A stretch of DNA of 64,000 nt from the NCBI GenBank assembly GCA_950295325.1, contig OX485808.1, forward strand, positions 43,668,527-43,732,526. The letters run 5' to 3'. A program made the position numbers and the translations under genes. This DNA is from Polytrichum commune (Eukaryota > Streptophyta > Polytrichopsida > Polytrichales > Polytrichaceae). Shown piece by piece: positions 23,974 to 35,819 of this stretch. Under the pieces are notes generated by a model. That model saw only the letters and a list, made by a program, of their open reading frames with translations, was not told the origin of the DNA and did not search any database. Positions within the stretch are counted from its first letter, which is position 1. Each line of letters begins with the position of its first letter.

Positions 23974-23984
23974 CCTCTTTTATA
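23974..23984 (-). promoter_or_regulatory. TATA-like box of AP2 gene A
   Basis: TATAAAAGAGG on the minus strand, conserved in position in the duplicate at 56385-56394 (TATAAAGAGG). A second TATATAAAT lies nearer the start codon at about 23448-23456. Which one is used is not known. Confidence 0.45.
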
Positions 23985-24469
23985 ATACAGTTGCAACTGC
24001 TCAAAAGTTGGAAGTGGAAGATCATGGGGAACCATCAACTTTGACTGAAGCTCACTTTCTCAAAGCAATTCATTGGTACAAATCTGAGAATCCTCTTTGC
24101 TCCAATCCAGAAGTCTTAGGCAGTGGACTAGGAACTTTCGGTAATTGCAGGTCTCAAAACTTAAGACTACTAGAAGGTCAGCTCACATCTGCCTTGACAA
24201 GTCTCGGAGGTTCACACAGCCTCACATAGGGAAATAGCCAAAAAAACCGTGAGAACGAGACAAATTTACATTGTTAAAATGAGGAAGTATATTCTCATTC
24301 CACCTAATTTCAACTCTTACCCAAAAGCAATACTTTCTTGCCTACAATGTACATGTAGAGTGAACACATGAGTGGTAGAGATAGTTTTGAACACAAATAA
24401 AGGAAAGGAAAGGAAAAGCAAAGATGACCTTTAACTTAAGGTTACAACCAATGTGAATTATAGTGTTGC

Positions 24470-24990
24470 TTCTTTTGGGGGTGAACCCTTGATTGGAATT
24501 CTAAATGACATGCATGGGTGAGTATGAAATGGGTCTCCTCGTATCCAAGAGAATTCATAGAGAAAAACAATGTATATTACTATGATATGTTAGATTATAG
24601 ACTCAAGTACACATACTAAGGTTTTCAAATTGTTGGGGTATATGCCCCCACTACATACAAAATATATAAATCTTGAAACAAATAGGCCTTTATTACATGT
24701 ACAATACACTTTCACTTCCAATAAGAAAGAACCTACTGAAAAAAATTTCATTCATAGGATGTAACTTAAAATAATGTGAGCCTTGAGCATATGTCATCAA
24801 GAAGCTAGGCCAATAATAGCATCTAGATTGACCATCATATGATCAATTAGGTCATAAGTCCACCCTTATTCGTTTGACTTTTGATATCAACATAGCCCCA
24901 TCCCTGTATAAAGGGTGGGGCATTAGGTTAATAGGTTGTCTATATTGGAAGGTCAATAAGTTCTCAAGTCATGATTCGTGACCAACTACT
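24470..24990. other. Intergenic; includes inverted repeat partner at 24640-24760
   Basis: The part 24640-24760 is the inverted partner of 20600-20770. Otherwise nothing is recognised. Confidence 0.5.
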
Positions 24991-24992
24991 AA

Positions 24993-25270
24993 GGGGCGGT
25001 TTACACCATAGACCATGAACTCGTCCCACGGAAGATGCCTTATTCCACGGTACGAGTTCGTGGTCTACATTTCATGGTCCGAGTTCTTAAAAAATTGATT
25101 TACAAAGCCGTTGGGCCCCTGACGAGGTGTAAACCGAATGTGGACCAAGAGGAATGACCATGCGGCAAGAAGTGGATGTGCTGATTTTGTTTTTAATATA
25201 AGCCCAAAAAGGGCAGTTTTGGGAAAAAAATGAAGTTTGACCATTATGTTGACTTCAATTTGCCTTCACT
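24993..25270. mobile_element. MITE-like element part, end GGGGCGGTTTACACCATAG
   Basis: Starts GGGGCGGTTTACACCATAGA and continues with 'ccatgaactcgtccca' and 'gggcccctgacgaggtgtaaaccgaatgtgg'. The block 24993-25200 is the reverse complement of 4575-4790 with substitutions. The matching other part of the element appears at 29270-29400. The pogo-type transposon at 25939-29239 therefore seems to have inserted inside or next to it. Confidence 0.6.
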
Positions 25271-26623
25271 TGCCTACACATGCCTTCACTTATCTTGTCA
25301 CTTAGTTTTTTCTTCTTTTCGCCTTAAAGTTTGATCATTCTCTTGTAATCTCTTGGGCTTCAACTATCTTCACTTCTTGTTAAATGTGTCGAAGATGTGG
25401 CTTGCAATTCTTCTCACAACAATTTTTACAAAAAAAATGAGCGATTCAATTTGTACATGTTCAATGTAATTTACATGTGACATGTACCTTGTGTTGTCAC
25501 TACACTAAATAAGATATTTAGTGTTTGATTATATCTAATGTTGTTACCACCCAACCTTGCTCAACACTAAATTTCAATTCTTTGATTATTAATGTTAGAA
25601 GATTTCCCATTGCGCTTCTTTTGACCACCCTGATCTACAGTCACTAAACGACTACGTATTTTTCTTTTTTGTTTTGCAATTGTAGGTTTTAAACATTTTG
25701 GGGCGTGTAATATACCGTTGGAAAGGTATTTTCAAGACCTTTCCAGCGGTATATTACACGTCCCCAAATTCCAAACATTGCAGCTGGTAGACCAAAAAAA
25801 CAAATCTGCACTTGAATTCTTGAGTTCTAGATGTCCCGCGTTGTTTGATGAAACACGTGTAAGCCGGTTTAAGGGGTAGGGCAAGGTAGTGCCAGTATGT
25901 CTCATGGGCTATAATATAATTAAGGCACAGAAAAGGTACCGCAGGTTACTAGCAGCTTGGGCAGAAAATAATTATTTACAAGAGCGCCTAAATTTTTTGG
26001 AAATTCTTGACTCTGTTTGCCCCCCAAAAAAAAATTATATTATGGTTCTGCCCAAAATTACATGAATTCAAGTGGCATGTGAGGAAATCCAGCAAAATGG
26101 TACCAAATATGTTCTACATTGACTTTAACGCGTCCGTTCTCCACAAATTCAGCTGACACCCATGCTTGCTGCAAAGCCCACAAGTGTCTCGTGGGCTCAA
26201 TCCGTTGAATCCTAGCTGGGTTTGTGAATGGGTCAGAGAGGGCTCGGAGCGGGAGTTAGTGAACGCGCTTGACTCGCCCACATGAACTACGTCGTTGTCT
26301 TCTCTGTCTCTCCCGTCGTCTCAATCTCTACGTCGTCTTTGTCTCCCCCACGTCTCTGTTTCTCATGCGTCTCTGCGTCTCTGTTTCTCATGCGCGGCTG
26401 GGGTGCTCCACCCCAATGGTGTTGAGTCTACGGAGGTTGCAGATGTTCCTGACGTCGTCGAAGACGAGGCCGCCACTGGGCGCTTGTTGTTGGGAGACTA
26501 AGAGCAACTCCAAGACCCACAGGACGGCTAGCAAGTGCTACCGGTGGTTCAAGAAGCCCCAGATGCTGCAATCATTGGTGTGTGAACCTGAGTAGCAACA
26601 ACAAGGTGCAGAGAGTCCCGGCG

Positions 26624-26800
26624 CTGCGGAGGCGCAGGCTGCGATCAGGTGATCCGACCGAGTCTCGGTGCTGCGGAGGCGCAGGCTGCGATCAGGTGAT
26701 CCGGCCAAGTCTCACCGCTGCGGAGGCGCAGGCTGCGAACAGGTGATCCGGCCATGTCTCACCGCTACAGAGGCGCAGGCTGCGATCAGGTGATCCGACC
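26624..26800. repeat. 47-bp tandem repeat, four copies, inside the transposon
   Basis: Copies start at 26624, 26671, 26718 and 26765, each with 'ctgcggaggcgcaggctgcg' then 'atcaggtgatccg'. The last copy is the most changed. The GC-rich unit is unlike the AT-rich surroundings and lies just before the rRNA fragment. Confidence 0.9.
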
Positions 26801-26846
26801 CTACCTTGGCCAGGAGTTAGGAAGCGTGCGGGAAACAGTCGAACGC

Positions 26847-27090
26847 ATCAGACCTCAGATCAGGAAAGCCTACCCGCTGAGTTTAAGCATATCACTAAGC
26901 GGAGAAGAAACTAACCAGGATTTCCCTAGTAACGGCGAGCGAACCGGAAAGAGCCCAGCTTGCCCCTCGAATTGTAGTCTGGAGAAGCGTCCTCTGCAAC
27001 GGACCGGGCCCAAGTTCCCTGGAACGGGACGTCGGAGAGGGTGAGGACCCCGTCGAGTTCGGACCCTGTTGCTCCACGAGGCGCTGTCTG
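26847..27090 (+). rRNA. 5' fragment of nuclear 25S rRNA (relic)
   Basis: Begins at the canonical 25S/28S start (gacctcagatcagg) and contains the highly conserved 'cccgctgagtttaagcatat' and 'agtaacggcgagcgaac'. It then has 'attgtagtctggagaagcgt' and ends at 'cacgaggcgctgtc'. Small deletions occur after 'agcccagcttg' and in 'gcggagaagaaac', so it is a degenerate copy of about 245 bp, not a functional gene. No 5.8S, ITS or 18S sequence is attached. It lies inside the TA-flanked transposon between the left inverted repeat and the transposase. Confidence 0.92.
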
Positions 27091-27347
27091 GATATCCAGT
27101 GACGAAGGAAGCATGAGGTTAACAAAATTCAGTTCACATCCAGTGGTAGTAGTTTGTAGAACCCGGTTATTAGGGTTTAGATCTCTTCAAAACTGTACTC
27201 CTCTAAAGTAACACACTTATCATGCTCACCGGATTACGGTAACAATGAGCACATCAGTTTCTCAAGCCTGCAAGTCAGCGAGTCCAGGGGAGGGAGATCT
27301 CCATACTCCAGCCTTGACTCGGCTTTGCGAATACATGGCTTTGGGCG

Positions 27348-28894
27348 TCATCCACTGAACTTCACGGCGTTTGTGGATTTCCTCTTGCGTGCCATGCTAT
27401 TTAGAGTAGAAACTGATGTCTTTCTATTGGATGTTGCAATCTCTGTGGCTTTTGTCAGTGCATCTTCCATCACAGTTTCAATGGTCTGATCTGTATCAAC
27501 GTCCTCTACCTTTTCAGCACAGTCTGGTTCTGTTTCTTCTATTTTCACCTCAAACAGAGTTGTCTTCATGTTCACATCCATGGCCATGCTCTGAAATTTT
27601 GGTTGAAAAACTTGTTGAAGACCACAATGACTCCACCCAACCTGGATCATGTCAGGTCGTTGAATATGTTGCCATGCTTTGAGTAGCCAAGCACATAGTT
27701 GAGGCTTCAAAATTGTCATCTTAGTATCCACCTTAATATCTTTTGCTGCTGTAAACTGTAGTTGCTTCATAATATCATCAGAAGTGAATGAGTCGAATTC
27801 TTGCCTGAACCCATGTTTGAATGGCTTCTGAAGAATAACATCAGCTGGTTGGAAGACACTAGTACAATTTGCTGGCACAAAAATGATAAGGATTTCTTGG
27901 TGATTCTCTTTCATCCAAGATATGAACTCCTTTGACTTGTGCACACTCCAACAATCTATCAACCATATCAATTTTGTGTCCTTGTCCAACTTCAAATGCC
28001 CAATTTGCTTTTCTCTGTATGGTTGTAGTATCTTCTCCACAAATGCTTTGCATGTTTCCACATTTGACCAATGATTCTCAGAGTATGTGAGATGCCATCC
28101 AGCTTCCTCACATGCGATTCGCCCAACATTTAGTGGAGGTAAGCATTTTGTAGTTGTTCCTGTAAAAACAACTTGGAATGGTAAAACATTTCCAACTGCT
28201 GTTGATGATACAGAGACTGTAATCTGCCTTTTGTCATCTCCCCCTTGAATTAGAATATGTTTTGATCCTCTTTTTTCCCATGTGTAAGCTCCTCCTGTTG
28301 GAACCAAGTGTATGCCAGTCTGATCTGTGTTGACAAATAACTCCTCAGGAATGGAGTATGCCTTTGTAAGATATGCAGCTCTGTAAGCCATTTTCAAACC
28401 TTCAAACCTCATTCAAACCTCATTCAAAGAAGATTTCTCATCATAAATTTTAATTCTTTTAATTCTCCAGAGGGGGTGAACCAATTGAAGAGAGAGCCTC
28501 TAGTAAGATCATCATAGACACTTCCAATCTGCCCTGGAAGCTTGTACTTTGCTTGCAAATACCTTAATGCGGAAGTGTAGTTCTTGTGAACTGTCATTGC
28601 AGCATGAATTGGACCCCAAAGAGAAGGGAGAAACCAATTTGTGTAGTTGCCTCTAACCTGAGCCTTCTTTGTGGTTGATGCCTCTACCTTCTCCACCTTT
28701 GGTGTTAGCAATGTTGCTTGAAGCTCCTTCTTGGGCCTCCCAACTGGCCTCTTGATAACCTCCTTCTCCATTCCCTTCTCCAGCTCCAATCTTCTTTCCA
28801 ACATTGCAAACTCACGTTCCACACTTGCTTGCATCTCTTCTTTGTCAATAGGCCTAAACATACATTGCAAAGTCCTCTGGCCTGCCATTTTCAC
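27348..28894 (-). pseudogene. Tc1/pogo-type (DDE_1) transposase, split into two frames
   Basis: The second frame (27348-28412, 354 aa) holds the catalytic domain. VNTDQTGIHLVP provides the first Asp, KLIWLIDCWSVHKS the second and NCTSVFQPADV the third, giving a DDD-type triad. The first frame (28424-28894, 156 aa) has an AT-hook-like RPVGRPKKE and a probable helix-turn-helix remnant. Between them are a TGA and two copies of 'aatgaggtttg' in tandem; this 11-bp duplication may have caused the frame break. An intron is the alternative but no clear GT-AG pair was seen. Part of the DNA-binding/linker region seems missing compared with usual pogo proteins. The enzyme would cut at its own inverted repeats and insert at TA. 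Confidence 0.85.
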
Positions 28895-29269
28895 TTTATT
28901 TTTCTACAATATCTCTTTCACAAATGACATACCGTAACTCACAAAACCTCTTCCCTACATACGAAAACTCATTGATACACGACAAAAGTGTAGCACACAA
29001 CAATATCTCTGCTTAAGGTTACCAATGCAAGCGATTAGGGTAAAGTTGAATGTAGAAGTAGCCGTCATCCCTGATGAAAGTAACCCTAACGTATGAAACT
29101 GGATGAATGCCTAACTTATATTTAATCATAATTTAAAACTGCCCAACTTTGAGATATTATTTTTTGAACTGCCTAACCATTTTTTGCACTTTAATTAATT
29201 ATTAGGCAAAAGAGTGCCCAAGCTGCTAGTAACCTACGGTAGATTCATTAAAACATTCTTGAAATTGCA

Positions 29270-29400
29270 TTTCTCTAACATGGGCCTTTGCCTTTTCCTA
29301 CCAGACCACCTCTCTTGCCTCTCTCATCACAAAACCCGTTGGACCATGTCAGTGTATTTATTAGGCCTTAAAATTTATATTTTGGGGACCTCAACCTCCA
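29270..29400. mobile_element. Fragment of the MITE family seen at 4380-4500 (inverted)
   Basis: The reverse complement reads 'gtccccaaaa', 'ttttaaggccta', 'catggtccaacgggtttt', 'agagaggcaagagaggt' and 'aaaggcaaaggc' in the same order as 4395-4490. Together with 24993-25270 it flanks the pogo-type element, suggesting a nested insertion. Confidence 0.6.
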
Positions 29401-29429
29401 TGAACACTATATTCGTTAAATTGAGACTT

Positions 29430-29930
29430 TCTCTAGTCTCAAATTAATATATGGATCAAAGAACTTGAAGAGGCCCGAAACTATATTGTTAACAATCTCA
29501 ATTATATTATATGTTCTAATATCCCAAATCTATGATGTGCGGACATAAGCACATATGGTAGAGCACTCGACACCAACTTCATCAACAAAAACACATTGGG
29601 TAGAGCACTCCAAACAAGTTCCACCCAAAAAACATATAAAATGATTTCTATTATTAGCATGCTCAATAGAATATAGACATTGCAACATACAAAGTGCATG
29701 TAATAAATGCATATTTCTTCATTCGACAATATAGTCCCAAACATAATAATAAGATGAGCTTCAATTTTTTTTGAAATATAGTAAATGGATATTCATCCAA
29801 CTCCAAACAATATAGTATTCGTAAGTTCTACCGAAACTCTGCCCCAATTTTGAAGAGCACACATATGTGTAATTTATATTGCTATAATTACGTATTAAAC
29901 TATAATCATGCTAACACAATCCTACCAACT
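29430..29930. other. AT-rich stretch, nothing recognised
   Basis: No domain or RNA gene. 'ggtagagcactc' occurs twice (about 29558 and 29601), once per short direct repeat, and does not fold as a tRNA. Confidence 0.5.
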
Positions 29931-29936
29931 TCTCAT

Positions 29937-32900
29937 TCACGTGGGTGCTTCTTGTGCAATCCGAGCAAAGTTGTCTTTTGCAAAAGTTATGTACTTTTGA
30001 GGGATGGACACTGATCCACTATGGTTTTTCCGTGGTTTCCATGCTATGAATATGGAATCTGTATCTACCCAAGATGGACCGTGCTCAGAATCCACCTTCC
30101 ACCGAAAATTAGGGTTTGTATCCCAGCTTGTATAATGCCGAATCACATCTTCATTCCTTGCTGTCGGTCGATAGTACTCCACTTGTATTTGTCGAAAATG
30201 AGGGCTGGAAGTTACAAAATTGGGTTTGGACAAAGCTCTTGCCACCCACACTGCTTCGCATATGTCTCGTCTCCAGGACGCAAAATGAGCATATAACCTT
30301 CATGACAATCTACTGCAATGCGGAAAGATGGTGGGGGACGACTACTAGCAGGCCCCACGTAATGGTCGTCCACATCAAACTCCTCTCGAACCTCTCCATT
30401 TCCCAAAAGACTAGGCTCCGAAGCTTGTACATCGACTCGTGTTTGTGGCCAAAATCCATGCCTCAAAGTATGAGGGCTATCTTGGTGGAGGTCTGCCAAG
30501 GCGGCACGAACACGTGTCCAATAATGTATCCAACTCCCATAACGATGCCAACATGATCCGCCAACATCCGCTATTTTCAAACTCTCCCAATATTGTATGA
30601 AGCCTGATATACCTTTCAAAATATCCTCCAAATTCTTCATGGCTATTGGCTTGCAAGGCCTAGGCTCCCCATCCGGTAACATGGTCTTTCCATCCGCATC
30701 CACGCGCCACACAAGAAGACCCTCCGCGCGGGCTCCAGTCTTGTGTCGTGCACAACAATTTGTATTGCATGGCCGGGACACCATCGTTACGCATATAGAA
30801 GCGGAATTGTTGTGCCTTCGTATGCCCGATCACTCGGTGAGCTCCACTTCGAATATAAGGTTCTATAAATGCCTTGAAGTCTGGCACCTCCTCGATCATA
30901 TGGGGGATGACGGGAATGTTCTCCAAATCCATGTACGATTTCATCAATAACGGGATTGTAGGAAAATCCTCCTCCCGCAACTTCATGCTCCATCGCCCAA
31001 AAGATGCATCAATATCATCGTGCGTGTGGCCTACCAATAGAAAGGACACAAAAACCTCCTTGAAAATGCCTTTCGCAATCAACAACGACCAATATGCAAA
31101 TACATATCTACTTTTATTGTCCTTGGCACAATTGTCCAATTGGACACGTAAAGTTGGGGGCAACTTCTTGGCAATCACGGGTTCACTGGGTGGCTCTGGC
31201 AACGAATGCAAGCATACATCTTTTCCATCCAACACCGCTTCATATAGAGGTGTTGAACCTGTGTTCTCAAATAACAATCCTGAAGAATAGGCTGGCGGTT
31301 TCTCTAAATCACGCAAAAGCCTTGCAAATGACCCGATCGTGTGGTTTGAATCCGCTGGATACAAATCAAGAGCGTAATGAGCAAACTTGACATCACCGTG
31401 TCCATGTGCAATCATTCCTGCAATGCCAACCCAACGTGATTAGTATCTATGTATAAATAAACCATTTTGAATGAATCCATGATCTCTAGTACATCACGTA
31501 ATGAAACACCACAACATTTAGGGTATGTGATGACATTGTTTCACACTTCACCTGTAACCGATACATGCAACTTAAAAAAGCCATCCGTGGCCTTGATTCG
31601 ATTTGCAAAACATGGAGAGGTTGTTTTGGCATGATCCATTTTGTCATGGATGACCGTGAGAACCTCCAATGGCCTAGAGATGGACAAAGCTCTATTTGTG
31701 TAGTAATCATTACGGTGTGCCTCTTGCATGTTTACGTATTTGAAATAGTTCAATTGATGTGCCGCATATGACTCGGTACCCATCGTGTGTGCATCCCGAA
31801 GACGCTTCAACTTTTCGCAATTAGAGCACCGGGCAAATTTGTCCCCTCGTCTTTTTGTAATGTATTCACTAAAGCTTGTTTTCTTTATTGCACTCAATTT
31901 TGACAATGAAATTGGCTCCAACCCAATCTTCTCGCCAACTGCATTCACGTCCAACAATATGTCTTTCCATTTTGTGCATGTGGGAAGAACTTTCTCCACA
32001 ACCTTTTCACCGGTTGTGAATGTACGTGTTTTGTGCGGCATTGCATCGGCAAGGGGGACAATGATGGTTGCTAGAGTGGCCGTTGCTTGTCTTGTCTTGG
32101 TTGCTAGAGTGGCCGTCATGGTGACGGGACCGGCGACCTTCCTTGGCATAAGCAGCTTGTCTATAGAAGTCCGCCTTCGACACACCGTGAATGGTGTATC
32201 ATGCCTTACAACACACGTCTATGCTTTCCATGGTGATTACCTTGCGACCCGTCCCATTCACATGTATCGCCCTATGGACATCAAGTTTTTTTGTGGATCT
32301 TAGACGGAAATCTCCAAGCCACATTTCTTCGCGGATGGCCTTCAATTTATCCCTTGGAAACAATTGGCAACAACAATGCACACAACAGTCCTTTGTGGCA
32401 ACTTCTCTTATGGACTCCTCCCCGAGCAACCTTTGACGTTTACAATCAGTTGCAGACGGAGCAGGACGTGCCAATGTATCGTATTTTCTTTGACCCTTGC
32501 GTGGCCGCATGTTTGATTGCAGCTCCTTTTCGATTTGCATGTGTCGATGCTCATGTTCACGCAAGCTAACTCTATCAATCGTGACATTCCTCAATGGCCA
32601 CCTGCGTAGGGAAAACCTCTGAGTGGGATCCACCTCGGAATGAACGAGCGACTCCAATATGACAACCCCAACGTCCTCGGTGCCAAGCGGGTTTTCATCA
32701 ATGCAATCTTGTGGATGGGTGTTTCGACAAATACCCTCTGCCACAACAACTCCACTGTCATTAAGAAGTACCACCTCCAAATTCACCCACGAAGCCTTTG
32801 AAAGTCCCGTACATTCACCAATGGGACAGGGGTGTACGGAAGGCGAAGGTAAATCCAAATGATCTTCATCTGCACTGTCATCCATTGTTGACTCCCCAAC

Positions 32901-33005
32901 AATGTCAAGCTCATCCTCGGATGCTGATAACAAAGTGGCCATGTCTTCAGAGGAGCAATCCCCTTCTCCATTAAATCCCTCCATCGTGCCTACACACATA
33001 CACAT
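29937..33005 (-). pseudogene. Decayed DUF7869-family gene (transposase-like)
   Basis: Read on the minus strand the product has an acidic N-terminus and a Cys/His-rich segment (EHRHMQ, CCVHCCCQLF). Then follow FARCSNCEKLKRLRDAHTMG and EAHRNDYYTNRALS, a DKMDHAKT motif, AHGHGDVKFAHYALDLYP, and the diagnostic LDNCAKDNKSRYVFAY and VGHTHDDIDASFGRWS. The C-terminal part has GISGFIQYWE, EVREEFDVDDHYVGP and PSFRIAVD. A 134-bp GT-AG intron (31418-31551) is precise. Damage: an in-frame TGA at 32199-32201, and frame changes near 32110-32130, 30720-30731 and 30251. An in-frame 33-bp duplication (32065/32098) is also present. DUF7869 proteins are widespread in eukaryotic mobile-element-like loci; their activity is unproven. 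The 5' end faces the palindrome array at 33.2-34.2 kb. Confidence 0.82.
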
Positions 33006-33176
33006 CGAGTCTTGTCAAAGCAGCACACAAGTTTTATGGTCCAAAAGGAAAATAATTAAACTATTTCACATCATGAAATACGGGGACACCTAGTCCTGAC
33101 ACCTGTTTGTATGAGTACTATTGTGGGGCGGGATTGGGTCAGTGTCATCCGTGATACCTGCCCACCGCGAGGTAAA

Positions 33177-34225
33177 GTTCGGGTCGACCGACCTAAACCA
33201 TTCAGGGGGGATGGGCTAAGAGTCCATCCTAGCACCTGCAATATGTGGGAAAAGGTTTGGGTCGACCGACCCAAACTAGATAAGGGGGGATGGGCTTTAG
33301 GGTTTAGCCTAGTACCTGCCCACGGTGGAGAAAGGTTTGGGTCGACCGACCCAAACTATGTAAGGCAGGATGGGCTCTGAGTCAACCCCAGTACTTGCCC
33401 ACGGTGGAGACAGGTTTGGGTCGACCGACCCAAACTATGTAGGGGGGGATGGGATCGGAGTCAACACCAGTACTTGCCCACTGTGGGGAAGGGTTTGGGT
33501 CGACCGACCCAAACCTTGTAGGGGGAATGGGCTAAGAGTCCATCCTAGCACCTGCAATATGTGGGAAAGGGTTTGGGTCGACCGACCCAAACTATCTAAG
33601 GGGGATGGGGTTTGAGGTAATCCTAGTACCTGCCCAATGTGGAGAAAGATTTGGGTCGAACGACCCAAACTATGTAAGGGGGGGATGGGCTCGGAGTCAA
33701 CCCAAGTACTTCCCCACTGTGGAGAAGGGTTTGGGTCGACCGACCCAAACTATGTGGGGGGGATGGGCTCTTAGTCAACCCTACTACCTGGCAACGGTGG
33801 GGAAAGGTTTGGGTCGAACGACCCAAACTATGTAGGAGAGGATGGGCTCTCAGTCAACCCCAGTACTTGCCTACTGTGGGGAAGGGTTTGGGTCGACCGA
33901 CCCAAACCTTGTAGGAGGGGCATGGGCTCAGAGTCCACCCTAGTACCTGCAATATGTGGGAAAGGGTTTGGGTCGACCGACCCAAACTATCTAAGGGGGA
34001 TGGGGTTTGAGGTAATCCTAGTACCTGCCCAATGTGGAGAAAGGTTTGGGTCGAACGACCCAAACTATGTAGGGGGGGGGATGGGCTCGGAGTCAACCCA
34101 AGTACTTCCCCACTGTGGAGAAGGGTTTGGGTCGACCGACCCAAACTATGTGGGGGGGGATGGGCTCTGAGTCAACCCTACTACCTGGCCACTGTGGGGA
34201 TAGGTTTGGGTCGGGCGACCCAAAC
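33177..34225. repeat. Palindrome array 1: 14 copies, about 79-bp period
   Basis: A 22-bp inverted repeat (arms GTTTGGGTCG and CGACCCAAAC, two central bases) starts at 33177, 33255, 33334, 33414, 33493, 33571, 33649, 33729, 33807, 33886, 33966, 34044, 34125 and 34204. Spacing is 78-81 bp and the ~57-bp spacers are also related (gggatgggctc, gagtcaacc, agtacctgccca, tgtgg(a/g)ga). Central bases are AC in most, AA in three (33649, 33807, 34044) and GG in the last. The arms vary far less than the spacers. The array lies between the 5' end of the DUF7869 gene and the start of the plus-strand gene. Confidence 0.97.
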
Positions 34226-34234
34226 TGTCCGTAA

Positions 34235-35200
34235 AATACGCCGTATAATGCGGCGTGAATATGGTGAAATCTAAATATAGTATATGTAGGGAAATAAAAG
34301 TCATGGATGAATGTTGTGATTGCTTGCTCATGAATGCTAGTGTGCTCTAACCTTGTAGTGGAGCTCCAAGTGAGAGAGCTTGCTGCAATTTCTGGAGAGG
34401 GAGATGAGCAAAAATGAGCGACTTTTCGGGGAGGCTGGCCCTTTATACTGTCCGCATCCGCTGCCCTGCTTCCTCTTGGATACCTTTCCCGCTTGATTCC
34501 CCTTTAGCCGGTAATTCAAACTTTCTGACATACTTTCCCACCTCGTGATTATAATAGAAAATGTGTACTAAGGGTGGCTCTTCGGTGCCCCAACCATCAA
34601 GTTATCTGAGTTCACATATATTCTGTATGTAGAATAAATATGTATCCGTTTTCTATTTTTTAAAGTGAATATGACTTGCACCATTGGTAGGAAAGGTAGT
34701 AGCGGCATGTATTTTAACAAGTGCATTAAAGGAAATGTAGATCTGATATAAGATTTAGAAAATATTCCGAACAACTTCCCTTTGATCCATCTAAGGAACA
34801 TAATAAATTATGTTGCAAGATATTACTCTATTTGAACTCAAACATTATAATATATTTTAACAATTATTTTGACAAAAATGTGGCAACATCGTTTAACTCC
34901 ATATGGTAAAAGTCACTAAATACAACCGTTAAAGTAGCTAATGAGACCATCAAAAGAGGAAATATATAATATTAACAACAAAAAACAAACATGACATTGT
35001 GCAAATGAGAAAAAACTCTTAAAGCTCACAATATGTCATTTGTAAAGTGTGCACACAACGTTACTCCATTCTCAAGCATGCAACTATGACAATGACTAAC
35101 CTTTGTGGAAGTCATTAATGAAATTTCAAGCACAAATGTCACATTCTAGTTCATTTTTCCAAGGATGTTTGAACCTATCCTCAAATACAATTTATTCTTA
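34235..35200. other. Intergenic stretch, nothing recognised
   Basis: No open frame with domain character. The sequence turns AT-rich after about 34.6 kb. It may hold promoter sequence for the flanking genes. Confidence 0.45.
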
Positions 35201-35210
35201 GCATTGTTTA

Positions 35211-35600
35211 TGAGCAAAACATGCAAAGTTGGGAATGTGTGTCCTCATAACATTCACAAAATCAAATGTTCCTTTCATTAGTATATAATGTGTAAATATT
35301 TCAAATAACATATTCACATAATAAAGATCGTATGTACTATAACCTTGTTATTAGTCTCCACGTACTAAGGATGACCTGATTATGACCACTATATCACATG
35401 GTCGCTGATTATGACCAAAGCATGTAAAGTTGGAAATGTATGTCATTATAACATTCACAAAATTATATCACGTACCTTTCATAAGTATATAGTGTTAAAT
35501 TATTTCAAATAAGATATTAACATGATAAAGATTGTATGTACTATAATCTTGTTATTAGAATCCTCATACTAAGGATGACTTGATTGTAACCACGAGATCG
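35211..35600. repeat. Tandem duplication, 201-bp step, two copies
   Basis: The block with 'atgcaaagttgggaatgtg' (35221), 'cattcacaaaat', 'taaagatcgtatgtactata' and 'ctaaggatgacctgatt' recurs 201 bp later (35422 onward) with about one change in ten. Confidence 0.85.
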
Positions 35601-35790
35601 TATGTTTGCTTTATTGAATTTTCTTGTAAACGACCACACAACCATATTCCATGTCCTTGAATTGAAATGTTGTCATAACTAAATACATTTGTAAATAATT
35701 TTGCATGCACTGAGGCCTCGTCATTTGACCTATGTGCCAATCATTTATGGCTTGTGGTGCAACAAGTCCCAATTTGTTATTCTTATTTGA

Positions 35791-35819
35791 AAACCCTAAA
35801 CCCTAAACCCTAAACCCTA
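35791..35819. repeat. Short interstitial telomere-type repeat (CCCTAAA)n
   Basis: About three and a half perfect copies of the plant-type telomere unit CCCTAAA. Too short for a telomere; such tracts occur at breaks or in plant promoters as telo-boxes. Confidence 0.9.

Larger units (their letters stand above)
22229..24462. repeat. Segmental duplication copy A (with AP2 gene)
   Basis: This ~2.2-kb segment is repeated in the same orientation at about 54645-56971. Similarity covers the gene, about 290 bp 3' of it, and about 1.1 kb 5' of it, with scattered substitutions and small indels. It begins near 'gccttag...atcatgattgttatcaac' and ends at 'ggttacaaccaatgtgaatta'. Upstream non-coding sequence is about as conserved as the coding part, indicating a fairly recent duplication or gene conversion. 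Confidence 0.9.
25939..29239 (-). mobile_element. Tc1/pogo-type DNA transposon with captured host sequence
   Basis: About 3.3 kb, flanked by TA at 25937-25938 and 29240-29241. The terminal inverted repeats share 24 of 25 bases, starting CCG(C/T)AGGTTACTAGCAGC and continuing TTGGGCA. The right part (27348-28894, minus strand) carries the transposase. The left part (about 26100-27340) is GC- and CpG-rich, unlike the element and its surroundings. It holds a 47-bp tandem repeat and a 25S rRNA 5' fragment, which looks like captured host DNA. A short relative without genes is at 1784-2103. Confidence 0.9.

Noticed and set aside
23826-24038. 70-codon upstream frame on the minus strand as a first exon of AP2 gene A
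   Set aside because: The frame is not preserved in the duplicate at 56202-56435, and it crosses the TATA-like box, so it is better read as promoter and leader.
26269-26595. Gene in the GC-rich part of the transposon
   Set aside because: Two overlapping frames of similar length exist and neither has a domain. It may be captured exon sequence but cannot be assigned.
26847-27090. Functional rRNA gene or rDNA unit
   Set aside because: Only about 245 bp of 25S, with internal deletions, no flanking 5.8S or ITS, and it lies inside a transposon.
29540-29620. Possible tRNA because of 'ggtagagcactc' (A-box-like)
   Set aside because: No B box and no cloverleaf pairing. The motif simply repeats within a short direct repeat.
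33111-34274. Several 60-96-codon frames in array 1 (VWVDRPK-, GRSTQT-type repeats)
   Set aside because: They are translations of the tandem palindrome unit in different frames, without start context or domain.
35791-35819. Chromosome end
   Set aside because: Only three to four telomere units with unique sequence on both sides.
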